Positions 27,051 through 37,684 of a stretch of 64,000 nt of DNA are shown here, piece by piece; position 1 is the stretch's first letter; the number at the start of each line of letters is the position of its first letter. Origin of the DNA: Caulobacter sp. (GTDB taxonomy: Bacteria; Pseudomonadota; Alphaproteobacteria; Caulobacterales; Caulobacteraceae); assembly GCA_021741355.1 (NCBI GenBank), contig JAIOXZ010000013.1, forward strand, positions 1-64,000. Reading direction: 5' to 3'. The notes under the pieces are model-generated. The model was not told where the DNA came from, did no database searches, and worked only from the letters and a program-made list of their open reading frames with translations. A program made the translations under genes and the position numbers.

Positions 27051-29738
27051 TTACAACATGCCCTTCAGCCGATAGAGCGCTTCCATCGCTTCTCTCGGGC
27101 TCATGCCGTCGGGCTCCATGCCCTTGAGGGCTTCCTCGACCGGGCTCGGGCCGTGCTTGACCGGCGCGGGGGCGACCGAGGCGAACAGGGGCAGGCCTTC
27201 AAGCCGCGCGGGGCTCTCAGCCTCGCTTTCCAGCCGCTCCAGGACTTCGCGCGCCCTGGCGACCACGGCGGGCGGGACGCCGGCCAGCTTGGCCACCTGA
27301 ACGCCATAGCTGCGGTCGGCGTGGCCGGGGCCGGCCTCGTGCAGAAAGACCAGGTCGCCGTTCCACTCCTTGGCGCGCATCGACAGGTTGGAGACGTAGG
27401 ACAGCCGGTCCTCCAGCGCCGCCAGCTCGTGGTAGTGGGTGGCGAACAGTGCGCGGCTGCGGTTGGTCCCGTGCAGCGCCTCGGCGCAGGCCCAGGCGAT
27501 GGCCAGACCGTCCCAGGTGGCGGTGCCCCGGCCGATCTCGTCGAGGATGACGAAGCTGCGCGGCGTCGCCTGGGTCAGGATGGCGGCGGTCTCGACCATC
27601 TCGGCCATGAAGGTCGAGCGGCCCCGCGCCAGGTCATCGCCCGCGCCGACGCGGCTGAACAGCCGGTCCACGACGCCCATCCTCAAGGATTTCGCCGGCA
27701 CGAAACAGCCGGCCTGGGCCATCACCGCCAGCAGGGCGTTCTGGCGCAGGAAGGTCGACTTGCCGGCCATGTTCGGCCCGGTGACGATCGACAGCCGGGC
27801 CCGCGTCTCACCCGATCCGTCGAGGCAGCAGTCATTGGGGGTGAAGGGCTCGCCGGCGCGTTTCACCGCCGCCTCGACCACCGGGTGGCGGCCGCCCCTG
27901 GCGTCGAAGCCGAAGCCCTTGTCGAGGACCGGGCGAACGGCCTGCTGGTCTTCGGCCCACTCGGCCAGGGCGGAATCGACATCAAGCGTCGCCAGCGCCC
28001 GGGCGGCCGCCTGCAGCTGGGCGGCCAGGGCACAGGCCGCCTCGCGCCAGGCCTCGAAAGTCGCGATCTCGATGGCCAGGGCGCGCTCGCCGGCCTGGGC
28101 GATACGGGCGTCCAGATCGGCCAGTTCGACCGTCGTGAACCGCACCTGGTTGGCCAGGGTCTGGCGATGGATGAAGGTCGCGTTGTGCGGCGGCTGGAAC
28201 AGCGGATCGGCCTTGCCCGCCGTGGTCTCGACGAAATAGCCGAGCACCGCGTTGTGGCGGATCTTCAGCAGCACGCCGCTTTCCGCCGCCAGCCGGCTTT
28301 CCAGCGCGATGATCACCCGGCGGCTGTCGTCGCGCAGGGCGCGGGCCTGGTCGAGTTCGGGACGGATGCCGGCGACGACGAAGCCGCCGTCGCGGGCCTG
28401 GGCGGGCAGGTCCGGGCCGAGGCCGTCGGTCAGTTGCGCCAGCAGGCCCGACAGGTCCGCCGACAGGGACGGATTAACCGCCGCCAGCGCACGCTCGATC
28501 TCAAACGGGGGCGGATTGAGACCATCGCCTGCATCGACCACCAGACCCGACAGCGCCTCGCCGGTCTTCAGGCCATCGCGCAGGACCCCGAGATCGCGCG
28601 GGCCGCCGCGGCCGAGCGCCAGCCGGGACAGGGCGCGGGCCAGGTCGCCGGAGCGCTTGAGGGCGTCACGCAGCCGCTCGCGCAGCACGCGCCGCTCCAG
28701 CAGCCACTGGATGGCGTCCAGCCGGGTGTCGATGGCCGCCGGATCGAGCAGCGGCCGGGCCAGCCGCGCCGCCAGCATCCGCGAGCCTGCGGCGGTGACG
28801 CAGCGATCGATGCTGCCCAGCAGGGAGCCGTCACGCTGGCCGCCCGTGGTGCGTTCGATCTCCAGGCTGGTGCGAGTGGCGGGATCGATGGCCATGACGT
28901 CGGCCTCGCCTGCCCGGCGGGGCGGCGAAAGCGCCGGGAGTTTCCCGGCCTGGGTCATCTCCAGGTGGGCGGCGATCAGGCCCAGCGCCGAGATTTCCGC
29001 CCCGGCCAGGCCGCCGAAGCCGTCGAGGGTGTCGACGCCGTAGAGCCGCTTGAGGCGCGCCTCGGACGCGGCCGGCTCGGCCAGCGCCTGGGCGACCGGC
29101 TGGACCAGACCGCCGGCGGCCTTGAGCGCCAGATTGACCGTCTCGTCGGCGAACAGGCGGTCCGGGACGAGGATTTCCGACGGCTGCAACGCCGCCAGCG
29201 CCGCCGAAAGACCCGAGGGGGCGATCAGCAGGCTCTCCACCTCGCCGGTCGAGAGCTCGACACTGGCGACGGCCGCCTGGCCGCCACGCAGGGCGATGGC
29301 CGCCAGCCGGTTTGCGCCCCGGGCGTCCAGCAGACCGTCCTCGGTCAGGGTCCCGGGGGTGACGATCCGCACCACGTCGCGGTGGACGATGGCCTTGGAG
29401 CCACGCTTGCGGGCCTCGGCCGGGTTTTCCATCTGCTCGCAGACGGCGACCTTGAAGCCCGCGCGGATCAGTTTGGCGAGGTAGGCCTCGGCGGCGTGGA
29501 CCGGTACCCCGGCCATGGGGATCGGCTGGCCGTTGTGCGTGCCGCGAAAGGTCTGGGCGATGCCGAGGGCGGCGGCGGCGCGGATCGCGTCGTCAAAGAA
29601 CAGCTCGTAGAAATCGCCCATGCGGAAGAACACCAGGGCGTCCGGCTGCCGCGACTTGGCGTCGAAATACTGCTGCATCACGGGCGTCGCGCCGGTGGCG
29701 TCTGGCGCAGTCTGGCCGGGGGGAAGCGGGGCGTTCAT
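27051..29738 (-). CDS. mutS: DNA mismatch repair protein MutS
   Basis: An 895-residue MutS. The mismatch-reading N-terminal domain begins near residue 22 (VMQQYFDAKSRQPDALVFFR), with the Phe-X-Glu motif as FYEL near residue 43. The C-terminal ATPase domain shows Walker A GPNMAGKST and the signature DEIGRGTATWDGLAIAWA. Length and motifs are complete. It is convergent with parE and divergent from the TonB-like gene. Confidence 0.98.
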   Translation of the reverse strand: MNAPLPPGQTAPDATGATPVMQQYFDAKSRQPDALVFFRMGDFYELFFDDAIRAAAALGIAQTFRGTHNGQPIPMAGVPVHAAEAYLAKLIRAGFKVAVCEQMENPAEARKRGSKAIVHRDVVRIVTPGTLTEDGLLDARGANRLAAIALRGGQAAVASVELSTGEVESLLIAPSGLSAALAALQPSEILVPDRLFADETVNLALKAAGGLVQPVAQALAEPAASEARLKRLYGVDTLDGFGGLAGAEISALGLIAAHLEMTQAGKLPALSPPRRAGEADVMAIDPATRTSLEIERTTGGQRDGSLLGSIDRCVTAAGSRMLAARLARPLLDPAAIDTRLDAIQWLLERRVLRERLRDALKRSGDLARALSRLALGRGGPRDLGVLRDGLKTGEALSGLVVDAGDGLNPPPFEIERALAAVNPSLSADLSGLLAQLTDGLGPDLPAQARDGGFVVAGIRPELDQARALRDDSRRVIIALESRLAAESGVLLKIRHNAVLGYFVETTAGKADPLFQPPHNATFIHRQTLANQVRFTTVELADLDARIAQAGERALAIEIATFEAWREAACALAAQLQAAARALATLDVDSALAEWAEDQQAVRPVLDKGFGFDARGGRHPVVEAAVKRAGEPFTPNDCCLDGSGETRARLSIVTGPNMAGKSTFLRQNALLAVMAQAGCFVPAKSLRMGVVDRLFSRVGAGDDLARGRSTFMAEMVETAAILTQATPRSFVILDEIGRGTATWDGLAIAWACAEALHGTNRSRALFATHYHELAALEDRLSYVSNLSMRAKEWNGDLVFLHEAGPGHADRSYGVQVAKLAGVPPAVVARAREVLERLESEAESPARLEGLPLFASVAPAPVKHGPSPVEEALKGMEPDGMSPREAMEALYRLKGML

Positions 29739-29850
29739 CGCGCGCGACCCTAGCCGGGTTCGCAGGGGGCGTTAAGGGTTTCGCGGTGACGAGATTGCCC
29801 GCCCGCTGCGCCTGTGAAACCGTCGCGCGCTGGGTCGGGCGAGGCTTGTC

Positions 29851-30375
29851 ATGCGTTGGATCATTATCGCGGCGGCAGTTTCATGCGGAGCGCTTCTGGC
29901 GACCTGCGTCCAGGCCGCTTCGCCGGACGACGGTTCGGTGCGCGTCACCAACCCTGACTGGGCCAGAAGGCCGTCCGGCGAGGAGGTCGCCCGCTTCTAT
30001 CCCGATCGCGCCGCGCGTCTCGGCCGGAGCGGAAGAGCGACGATCCTGTGCAAGGTCAGTATCGAGGGCCTTCTCGAAGACTGCGTCGTCGCGTCGGAAA
30101 CACCCCCGGGCGAGGGGTTTGGCGAGGCCACGTTGAAGCTTGCACCGATGTTTCGCATGACGCCCCAGACGAGAGATGGCGTTCCGGTCGATGGCGCTTC
30201 GGTGCGAATTCCGGTGGAGTTCAGGCTCCCGGAGCCGGCGCCGCCCCTCAAGCTGCCGCACGTCAATCCGCAGGTGATGTTCGCGCTGGCGGGCGTCAGT
30301 CTGATGATCGCGCTGATGCTGCTGGCGGGCCTGATCGGCGCCTACCGGCTGACGACCCGCGACCGCGGCCGTTAG
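29851..30375 (+). CDS. TonB C-terminal-domain protein with one membrane segment
   Basis: A 174-residue protein with a signal sequence (ends near CVQAAS), a TonB-type C-terminal domain at about residues 40-130 (YPDRAARLGRSGRATILCKV, later PVEFRLPEP) and a single transmembrane helix near the C-terminus (FALAGVSLMIALMLLAGLIG). The domain order is reversed from classical TonB, in which the membrane anchor is N-terminal. It may sense or bind an outer-membrane or envelope partner. It overlaps dnaJ's end by 4 bp in convergent orientation. Confidence 0.75.
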   Translation: MRWIIIAAAVSCGALLATCVQAASPDDGSVRVTNPDWARRPSGEEVARFYPDRAARLGRSGRATILCKVSIEGLLEDCVVASETPPGEGFGEATLKLAPMFRMTPQTRDGVPVDGASVRIPVEFRLPEPAPPLKLPHVNPQVMFALAGVSLMIALMLLAGLIGAYRLTTRDRGR

Positions 30376-31526
30376 GCTTTTCCGGTTACGCCGCCCCAGA
30401 ACTTGCTGGCCTTGCCCATGAAGCCGGCGGCCTTGGGGTGCTGCTGCTCGCCGCACAGGTCGGCCAGTTCGCGCATCAACTCCTTCTGCCGGGCGCTGAG
30501 TTGGGTCGGGGTCTCGACGAACATCTCGACCAGCAGGTCGCCCCGCTCGCGGCCGCGCAGGGACGGCATGCCGCGCCCCTTTAGGCGGACGGTTCGGCCG
30601 GTCTGGGTGCCTTCCGGCACCTTGACCGGGATCCGGCATTCGCCGTCGCAGTCCTCGCCGCCGGTCAGGCAGGGAGCCTCGATCTCGCCGCCAAGGGCGG
30701 CAGTGCACATCGGCACGGGCACCGTGCAGAGCAGGTCCAGGCCGTCGCGCTCGAACAGGTCGTGCGGGGCCACCGACAGGAAGATGTAGAGGTCGCCGCG
30801 CGGACCGCCGCGCTGGCCCGCGTCGCCTTCACCGGCGAGGCGGATGCGCGCGCCGTCGTCGACGCCGGCCGGGATGCGGACCTGCAGCGTGCGCTGGCGG
30901 CGCACCTGGCCGTGGCCGTTGCAGCTCTTGCAGGGGTCGAGCACCAGTTTGCCCGAGCCGCCGCAGCGGGGGCAGGTGCGCTCGATGGCGAAGAAGCCCT
31001 GGGTGGCGCGCACCCGGCCCGCGCCGCCGCAACTGCCGCACACGGTGGGGTTGGTGCCGGGCTTGGCGCCCGAGCCCTCGCAGCTTTCACAGGTGATCGA
31101 GGCCGGGACCGTGATCTCGACCTCCGAGCCCGCGAAAGCCTGCTCGAGTGTGATCTCCAGGTCATAGCGGAGGTCCGCGCCGCGGGCCGGACCGTTGTTC
31201 TGACGCCGGCGACCGCCGCCGAACATCTCGCCGAATGCGTCGCCGAAAACCTCGTTGAAGATGTCGTGGACATCGCCGAAGCCCTGCTGGCCGCCGCCGC
31301 CCGCGCCGTTGACGCCGGCGTGGCCGAAGCGATCATAGGCCGCGCGCTTCTGCGGATCGGAGAGGACCGAATAGGCCTCGTTGATCTCCTTGAAGCGGGC
31401 TTCGGAGTCCTCACACCCGCCATTGCGGTCGGGGTGGTGCTCCATCGCCTGCTTGCGGAAGGCGCTCTTCAGCGCCGCCTCGTCGGCTCCGCGCTGGACG
31501 CCGAGAACTTCGTAATAATCACGCAT
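30372..31526 (-). CDS. dnaJ: Chaperone protein DnaJ
   Basis: A 384-residue type I J-protein. The J domain has HHPDRNGG near residue 33, followed by a Gly-rich linker ([11 protein letters not shown]). Four zinc-finger CxxCxGxG repeats follow ([32 protein letters not shown]), then the C-terminal substrate-binding domains. It stimulates DnaK ATPase. It lies 189 bp downstream of dnaK on the same strand. Confidence 0.98.
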   Translation of the reverse strand: MRDYYEVLGVQRGADEAALKSAFRKQAMEHHPDRNGGCEDSEARFKEINEAYSVLSDPQKRAAYDRFGHAGVNGAGGGGQQGFGDVHDIFNEVFGDAFGEMFGGGRRRQNNGPARGADLRYDLEITLEQAFAGSEVEITVPASITCESCEGSGAKPGTNPTVCGSCGGAGRVRATQGFFAIERTCPRCGGSGKLVLDPCKSCNGHGQVRRQRTLQVRIPAGVDDGARIRLAGEGDAGQRGGPRGDLYIFLSVAPHDLFERDGLDLLCTVPVPMCTAALGGEIEAPCLTGGEDCDGECRIPVKVPEGTQTGRTVRLKGRGMPSLRGRERGDLLVEMFVETPTQLSARQKELMRELADLCGEQQHPKAAGFMGKASKFWGGVTGKA

Positions 31527-31715
31527 CAGCCGGCATCACCGAAAAACCGAGCAATCCCTGAGTTGGGAGATCGCCCGCCCGACTGCAAGCCATGGTCCAG
31601 AAAGAGGGGACCAGACGAGTCGGGCGGGACTTTCTCGCGTTCGCGAAGGCGGCGGCGACGTTCCCCGGGCGAGTTTTCACCACAGACTGGTCCTCCGCCG
31701 CCATGAGGCGCGATG
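31527..31715 (-). promoter_or_regulatory. Structured spacer between dnaK and dnaJ
   Basis: No gene is seen in this 189-bp spacer. An 11-bp perfect inverted repeat (CCCGCCCGACT at 31574-31584 and AGTCGGGCGGG at 31618-31628) encloses a second, smaller one (GGTCC at 31594-31598 with GGACC at 31608-31612). There is no T-run after it. It may act as an attenuator, RNA-processing site or stability element that sets the DnaK to DnaJ ratio. Confidence 0.55.
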
Positions 31716-33620
<1,905 letters not shown>

Positions 33621-33731
33621 TGAGGTCTCTCTAGCTCCCTGACAGGCGGACGGCGGTGACAAGGGCCTTGCATGAAGCGCCCCGGTTTTTCTCTTCCGTC
33701 CCCGGTTGGATCCTCTGGTCTGAATTGGGGA

Positions 33732-33753
33732 TGCTTTCCGTTCCGGGAAAGCA
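33732..33753 (-). promoter_or_regulatory. Hairpin in the dnaK leader
   Basis: TGCTTTCC at 33732-33739 and GGAAAGCA at 33746-33753 form a perfect 8-bp stem with a 6-nt loop, just after the predicted dnaK start site. It is not a CIRCE element, so HrcA control is not supported here. Confidence 0.55.
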
Positions 33754-33768
33754 GTTTGTCAGACCGCC

Positions 33769-33796
33769 ATATGGGAAGCAGGGCGCCTGCCGCAAG
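33769..33796 (-). promoter_or_regulatory. Heat-shock (sigma-32 type) promoter of dnaK
   Basis: On the minus strand, CTTG (33796-33793) and CCCATAT (33775-33769) lie 17 bp apart, close to the alphaproteobacterial heat-shock pattern CTTG-N17-CYTATNT with one mismatch. The start would be near 33762, giving a leader of about 140 nt. Confidence 0.6.
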
Positions 33797-33925
33797 AGCA
33801 AAACCCCCATCAAGTTTGGGGCTTTCACGCCATCAGGCCGCCACCCCCCATTTAGGGCATGGCGCAGGGGGCGCGCGCATGACCCTACTCCGCCCCCTAA
33901 AGGGATACAGTATCTGGAGGGATCA

Positions 33926-34279
33926 ATGGCTACCCTGACTAACAAGCTCAAGGCCGGACTGGCGCTCGCCGTCCTGGTCGCCACCACCGCGCTGACGCCG
34001 GGGATGGCGTCCGCTGAAGACCGCCGCGTGAAGATCATTAACGAGACGCGGCACGTTATCGTGCGCTTCTACGCCTCGAACGTGAATGCCTCCGACTGGG
34101 AGGAAGACATCCTCGGCCGCGACGTATTGCAGCCAGGCCAGTCGGTTACGGTCAATATCGACGATGGCTCGGGCTACTGCCTCTACGACTTCAAGGCGGT
34201 GTTTGACGACGGCGATTCCCTGGTCCGCGAACGCGTCGACGTCTGCAAGATCTCGAGCTACCGCTACACCGAAGACTGA
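33926..34279 (+). CDS. Small secreted protein of unknown function
   Basis: A 117-residue protein from ATG 33926, preceded by GGAGG at 7 nt. It has a clear signal peptide (KLKAGLALAVLVATTAL, cleavage after GMASA). The mature domain of about 85 residues begins EDRRVKIINETRHVIVRFYA, has a WEEDILGRDVL stretch and has two Cys (YCLYD and DVCKI) that may form a disulfide. The pattern resembles small beta-sandwich periplasmic proteins, but I recognise no family. It is divergent from dnaK and followed by a strong hairpin. Confidence 0.85.
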   Translation: MATLTNKLKAGLALAVLVATTALTPGMASAEDRRVKIINETRHVIVRFYASNVNASDWEEDILGRDVLQPGQSVTVNIDDGSGYCLYDFKAVFDDGDSLVRERVDVCKISSYRYTED

Positions 34280-34307
34280 TCGGGGCGCCGGTAGCCGGGG
34301 CGATCCG

Positions 34308-34342
34308 ACGGGCGGGGTGAGCCGAAGGGCTTCCCCGCCCGT
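34308..34342. terminator. Strong hairpin between convergent genes
   Basis: ACGGGCGGGG (34308-34317) pairs with CCCCGCCCGT (34333-34342), with an inner AGCC/GGCT stem around GAAG. No long T-run follows on either strand, so it is a probable bidirectional terminator or 3'-end stabiliser for the small secreted protein and the M1 peptidase. Confidence 0.65.
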
Positions 34343-34359
34343 TGCTGTCCAGGGGTGGA

Positions 34360-36957
34360 TCAGCGCGCCTGTTCGACCCACGCGCTGATCTCGTCCAGCC
34401 GTTCGCGCCGCACCTTCGCGCGGTAGACGGCGGCGGACAGCGACGCCTTGAGCCGCGGCGGCGCCCCGCCCTCGGCCTTCGCCATGGCCAGCGCCTCGTT
34501 CGCGATCGCCTCGTCGGCCCACCCGCCGGTGATCCGCGGCAGCATCCCGACCATCGAGCCCGGGGCGAACAGGGCGTCGGCGCGGGCCTTGTTGGCCTTC
34601 AGATAGGCCCAGGTCATCGCCGGGAAGTTGGCCGACGGTCCGCGCAGGATGTTCTGGCGGAGGGTCGTCGGGGGCTCGGCGCCGAGGGCGAGCACGAGGG
34701 TCCGCTGCGCCAGGATCCGGTCCCGTGTCTCGCCGAGTACGCCGTAGATCTGCTGCTTCTCCAGTGCATTGGTCGAGGCGAGGGCCATCTGGCGAAGCCG
34801 TTCCCAGGTTGCGGCGTCGGCATGCATGGCCACCACGGTCAGGGCCGGCTCGCGGACGCCGGCCGGCAGCGCCGAGGGGTCTGACCCCATTCGCGCGAAC
34901 CGGGCCCGGGCCTCTGCGACCACGGCCGGGTCATCGAACCGGCCGAGCGCCTCGATCAGCCTGGCGCGAAGCAGCACGGCCGTCGCGGGCTCACCCTCGA
35001 CCGGGATCCAGCCGATCCGGCTCCAGACCGGGGCCAGAATCGTCCGCGCGCGCGTCCGGAACGCCGTCTGGTCGCTGTCCGCGTCATAGAGACGGTCGAT
35101 CTGGCCCAGCACGTCGACCACCTGCATCCAGACCACCGGGTTGGCGTCCGCCGGCAGACTGGCCGCGAGATCCAGCCAGCGCGACACCGGCGCGGTCCCC
35201 TGCTGGCCGAAGGCCCAGTAGTCGTAGAGCAGGCCAAGCTGGTCGGCGGGCGCGAGGGACCCGAAGGTCGCCTGCAGCCGGCTGAAAGCCTTGGCGTCAT
35301 AGGCGGTGCGGAAGTACCCGGCCTGGCCGAAGTTCACGAGCAGCGGCGCGCCGGCGGGGCCCTTGAGGCGCACCGACTGGCCCATCGAGACCATGTCGCG
35401 CCAGTCCCGCTTCTGTCCGGGCCAGGTCGCCGCGACGGGTGTCGCCCAGCTGAGCGGCTCACGGGACGGCGCGTCGACGCCGAAGCGGCGCTGCGACAGC
35501 CGCCAGGCCGAGCCCAGCGTCGTGACCTTGATCAGGGGTACGCCCGGCTGGCCGGTGAAGTCGGCGGCGATGTGGCGGATCGGCTGGCCCGAGGCGGCTT
35601 CGACCGCGCTCCACAGATCGTCACTGACCGTGTTTCCGTAGGCGTGCTTCTTCATGTAGGCGCGCAGGGCGGTGCGGAAATTGTCCGCGCCGATCCAGGC
35701 CTCGACCATGTTGATGACCGCCTGACCCTTCTGGTAGCTGATCGTGTCGAAGGCCGCATCGCGGGCGTCGGCCACCGGCTGGACCACCGGATGGGTGGCC
35801 TCGCGGGCGTCGAGATTCATCGCCCCGTCCCGGCCGGCCATGGCCTGGAGATCGGCGTCCCATTCGGGGTGGAAGACCGTCAGCGCCTTGGTCGCCATCC
35901 AGGAGGCGAAGCCCTCGTTCAGCCAGAGGTCGTCCCACCAGGCCATGGTCACCAGATCGCCGAACCACTGGTGGGCCATCTCATGGGCGATGGTGCTGAA
36001 GGCGCCCTGGCGGTCGGCCTGGCTCGAGATGCGGTCATCGACCAGCACGGCCTTCTCGAAGTAGAGGATCGCGCCCCAGTTCTCCATCGCCGAGAACGAC
36101 GCCGCGCCACCGGGCAGGGCGACCATGTCCAGCTTTGGCAGCGGATAGGGCGTGCCGAAGTAGTCGTTGAACCAGGGCAGCAGCTGCGCGGCGGCGTCGA
36201 GGGCGTATCCGGCCTGACCGGTCGAGCCGCGCTTGACCACCACGCCGACGTCGACGTCGCCGACCTTCCGGCTGATGCGCTCGAAGTCGCCAACCGCGAG
36301 GAACAGCAGATAGGAGCTCATCTTCGGCGTGGCCGCGAAGGTCGTGCGGGTGAAGCCGTCCCCGAGGGGGGCGACCGACTCGATCGGGGTATTGGAGACG
36401 ACCATGTCGGCCGTCGGCGCCTCGACCGTCAGCTTGAAGGTGGCTTTCAGCGCGGGCTCATCCCACATCGGCGCGAACCGGCGGGCGTCCGGAGATTCGA
36501 ACTGGGTCGCCAGCAGACGCTTCTCGCCCTGGTCGGTGGCGTAGTCGACCGAGAACAGGCCGAAGGCCTGCTGGTTGATCTTGCCGGTATAGTCGATGGC
36601 CAGGCGGCGCTTGCCTACGGCCAGCGGGCTGGCGAAGGTCAGGGTCGCGGTCTGGGCCTTCTCGTCGAAGGTGACGGTCGGGGCGGCGTCGACGCCGTCG
36701 AGGCGGACCTTGCCGAAGGTCATGTCGGCCGCGTTGAGGGTTACGGCGCTCGTCGCCCGGACGACCTGCACATCGGCGCTGACCGAGCCGGTGAAGGTCA
36801 GGGCCGCCGCGTCGGGCCGCACGACGATGTCGTAGTGGACGGGGGTGATGTCGGTCGGCAGGACATTGCGCCCCGACTCCGCCGCGGGCGTCGCCCCGCA
36901 GCCGGCCAGCAGCGTGGTCGCCGCCAGCACCAGTCCAAGTCCGATGCGCTTGATCAC
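34360..36957 (-). CDS. M1 family metallopeptidase, predicted lipoprotein
   Basis: An 865-residue aminopeptidase N-type enzyme. GTG 36957, after GGGAGAGG, gives a lipoprotein signal peptide (VLAATTLLAGC). The substrate-recognition motif is FSAMENWGA. The zinc site is HEMAHQWFGD near residue 325, with the distal Glu in NEGFAS. The long helical ERAP1-like C-terminal domain is present. Lipidation suggests it trims peptides at the outer membrane or in the periplasm. The longer frame to 37002 lacks a good signal peptide. Confidence 0.94.
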   Translation of the reverse strand: MIKRIGLGLVLAATTLLAGCGATPAAESGRNVLPTDITPVHYDIVVRPDAAALTFTGSVSADVQVVRATSAVTLNAADMTFGKVRLDGVDAAPTVTFDEKAQTATLTFASPLAVGKRRLAIDYTGKINQQAFGLFSVDYATDQGEKRLLATQFESPDARRFAPMWDEPALKATFKLTVEAPTADMVVSNTPIESVAPLGDGFTRTTFAATPKMSSYLLFLAVGDFERISRKVGDVDVGVVVKRGSTGQAGYALDAAAQLLPWFNDYFGTPYPLPKLDMVALPGGAASFSAMENWGAILYFEKAVLVDDRISSQADRQGAFSTIAHEMAHQWFGDLVTMAWWDDLWLNEGFASWMATKALTVFHPEWDADLQAMAGRDGAMNLDAREATHPVVQPVADARDAAFDTISYQKGQAVINMVEAWIGADNFRTALRAYMKKHAYGNTVSDDLWSAVEAASGQPIRHIAADFTGQPGVPLIKVTTLGSAWRLSQRRFGVDAPSREPLSWATPVAATWPGQKRDWRDMVSMGQSVRLKGPAGAPLLVNFGQAGYFRTAYDAKAFSRLQATFGSLAPADQLGLLYDYWAFGQQGTAPVSRWLDLAASLPADANPVVWMQVVDVLGQIDRLYDADSDQTAFRTRARTILAPVWSRIGWIPVEGEPATAVLLRARLIEALGRFDDPAVVAEARARFARMGSDPSALPAGVREPALTVVAMHADAATWERLRQMALASTNALEKQQIYGVLGETRDRILAQRTLVLALGAEPPTTLRQNILRGPSANFPAMTWAYLKANKARADALFAPGSMVGMLPRITGGWADEAIANEALAMAKAEGGAPPRLKASLSAAVYRAKVRRERLDEISAWVEQAR

Positions 36958-37014
36958 AGAACCTCTCCCCGTCCAGTTGGCCGGGAGACTAGACTGCCGC
37001 ATGGACGCGCGATC

Positions 37015-37623
37015 ATGAAGGATTTGTCAGGTTTCACCCTGCTGCCCGGCCGGCTCGATCCGGCGGAGCAGGCGGACCTTGTCGATGCGGTGCTGGCCGC
37101 CGCCGCCGAGGCGCCGTTTCATCGCCAGTTGACCCCCGGCGGCAAGCCCATGGGCGTGCAGAACACGGGCCTGGGCCCTCTCAGCTGGGTGACCGACGCC
37201 CGCGGCTACCGCTACGAGCCGGCCCACCCCCTGACCGGCCGGCCCTGGCCGCCGATGCCGCAGGTCCTGCAGACGCTTTGGGCGGACCTGGTCGACGCGC
37301 AGGTCCCGGCCGACGCCTGCCTCGTCAATCTCTATCGGGAGGGGGCGAAGATGGGCCTGCACCGTGATCAGGACGAGGCCGATTTCCGGTTTCCCGTCCT
37401 GTCCGTGTCGCTGGGCGACACGGCGGTTTTCCGCCTCGGCGGGCTGAAGCGCACCGACCCCACCCGCTCTGTCCGACTGGCCTCCGGCGACGTCTGCCTG
37501 CTGGCCGGAGACTCGCGGCTGGCGTTTCACGGCGTCGACCGGATCCTGAGCGGCTCTTCGCGCCTTGTCCCGGGCGGTGGGCGGATCAACCTGACATTGA
37601 GGCGCGCCGCAATCGATTCCTGA
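37015..37623 (+). CDS. alkB: AlkB-like alpha-ketoglutarate-dependent dioxygenase
   Basis: A 202-residue enzyme of the DNA/RNA alkylation repair family. It has the iron ligands HRDQDE (HxD) near residue 120 and a distal His in LAFHGVDRI, with 2OG-binding Arg residues in RINLTLRRA. The PLSWVTDARGYRYEP motif is typical of AlkB N-terminal nucleotide recognition. ATG 37015 is 57 bp from the divergent peptidase start. The open frame extends far upstream, antisense to the peptidase, and is rejected there. Confidence 0.93.
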   Translation: MKDLSGFTLLPGRLDPAEQADLVDAVLAAAAEAPFHRQLTPGGKPMGVQNTGLGPLSWVTDARGYRYEPAHPLTGRPWPPMPQVLQTLWADLVDAQVPADACLVNLYREGAKMGLHRDQDEADFRFPVLSVSLGDTAVFRLGGLKRTDPTRSVRLASGDVCLLAGDSRLAFHGVDRILSGSSRLVPGGGRINLTLRRAAIDS

Positions 37624-37652
37624 TTGCATAACAACAGAAAAGCCCCCTAAAT
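37624..37652 (+). promoter_or_regulatory. Candidate promoter of the large lipoprotein gene
   Basis: TTGCAT (37624-37629) and CTAAAT (37647-37652) are 17 bp apart. The start would be near 37660, 25 nt before the chosen ATG. Confidence 0.5.
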
Positions 37653-37684
37653 TGCAATTTCGTCGTCTTCCAGAGGGGGTGGAG

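Larger units (their letters stand above)
33621..33925. other. Divergent regulatory gap upstream of dnaK
   Basis: No gene lies in these 305 bp. They hold the dnaK heat-shock-type promoter and leader hairpin (listed separately) and an 8-bp inverted repeat AGGGGGCG/CGCCCCCT at 33866-33873 and 33891-33898. The latter lies upstream of the small secreted protein and could be its leader structure. Confidence 0.6.
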
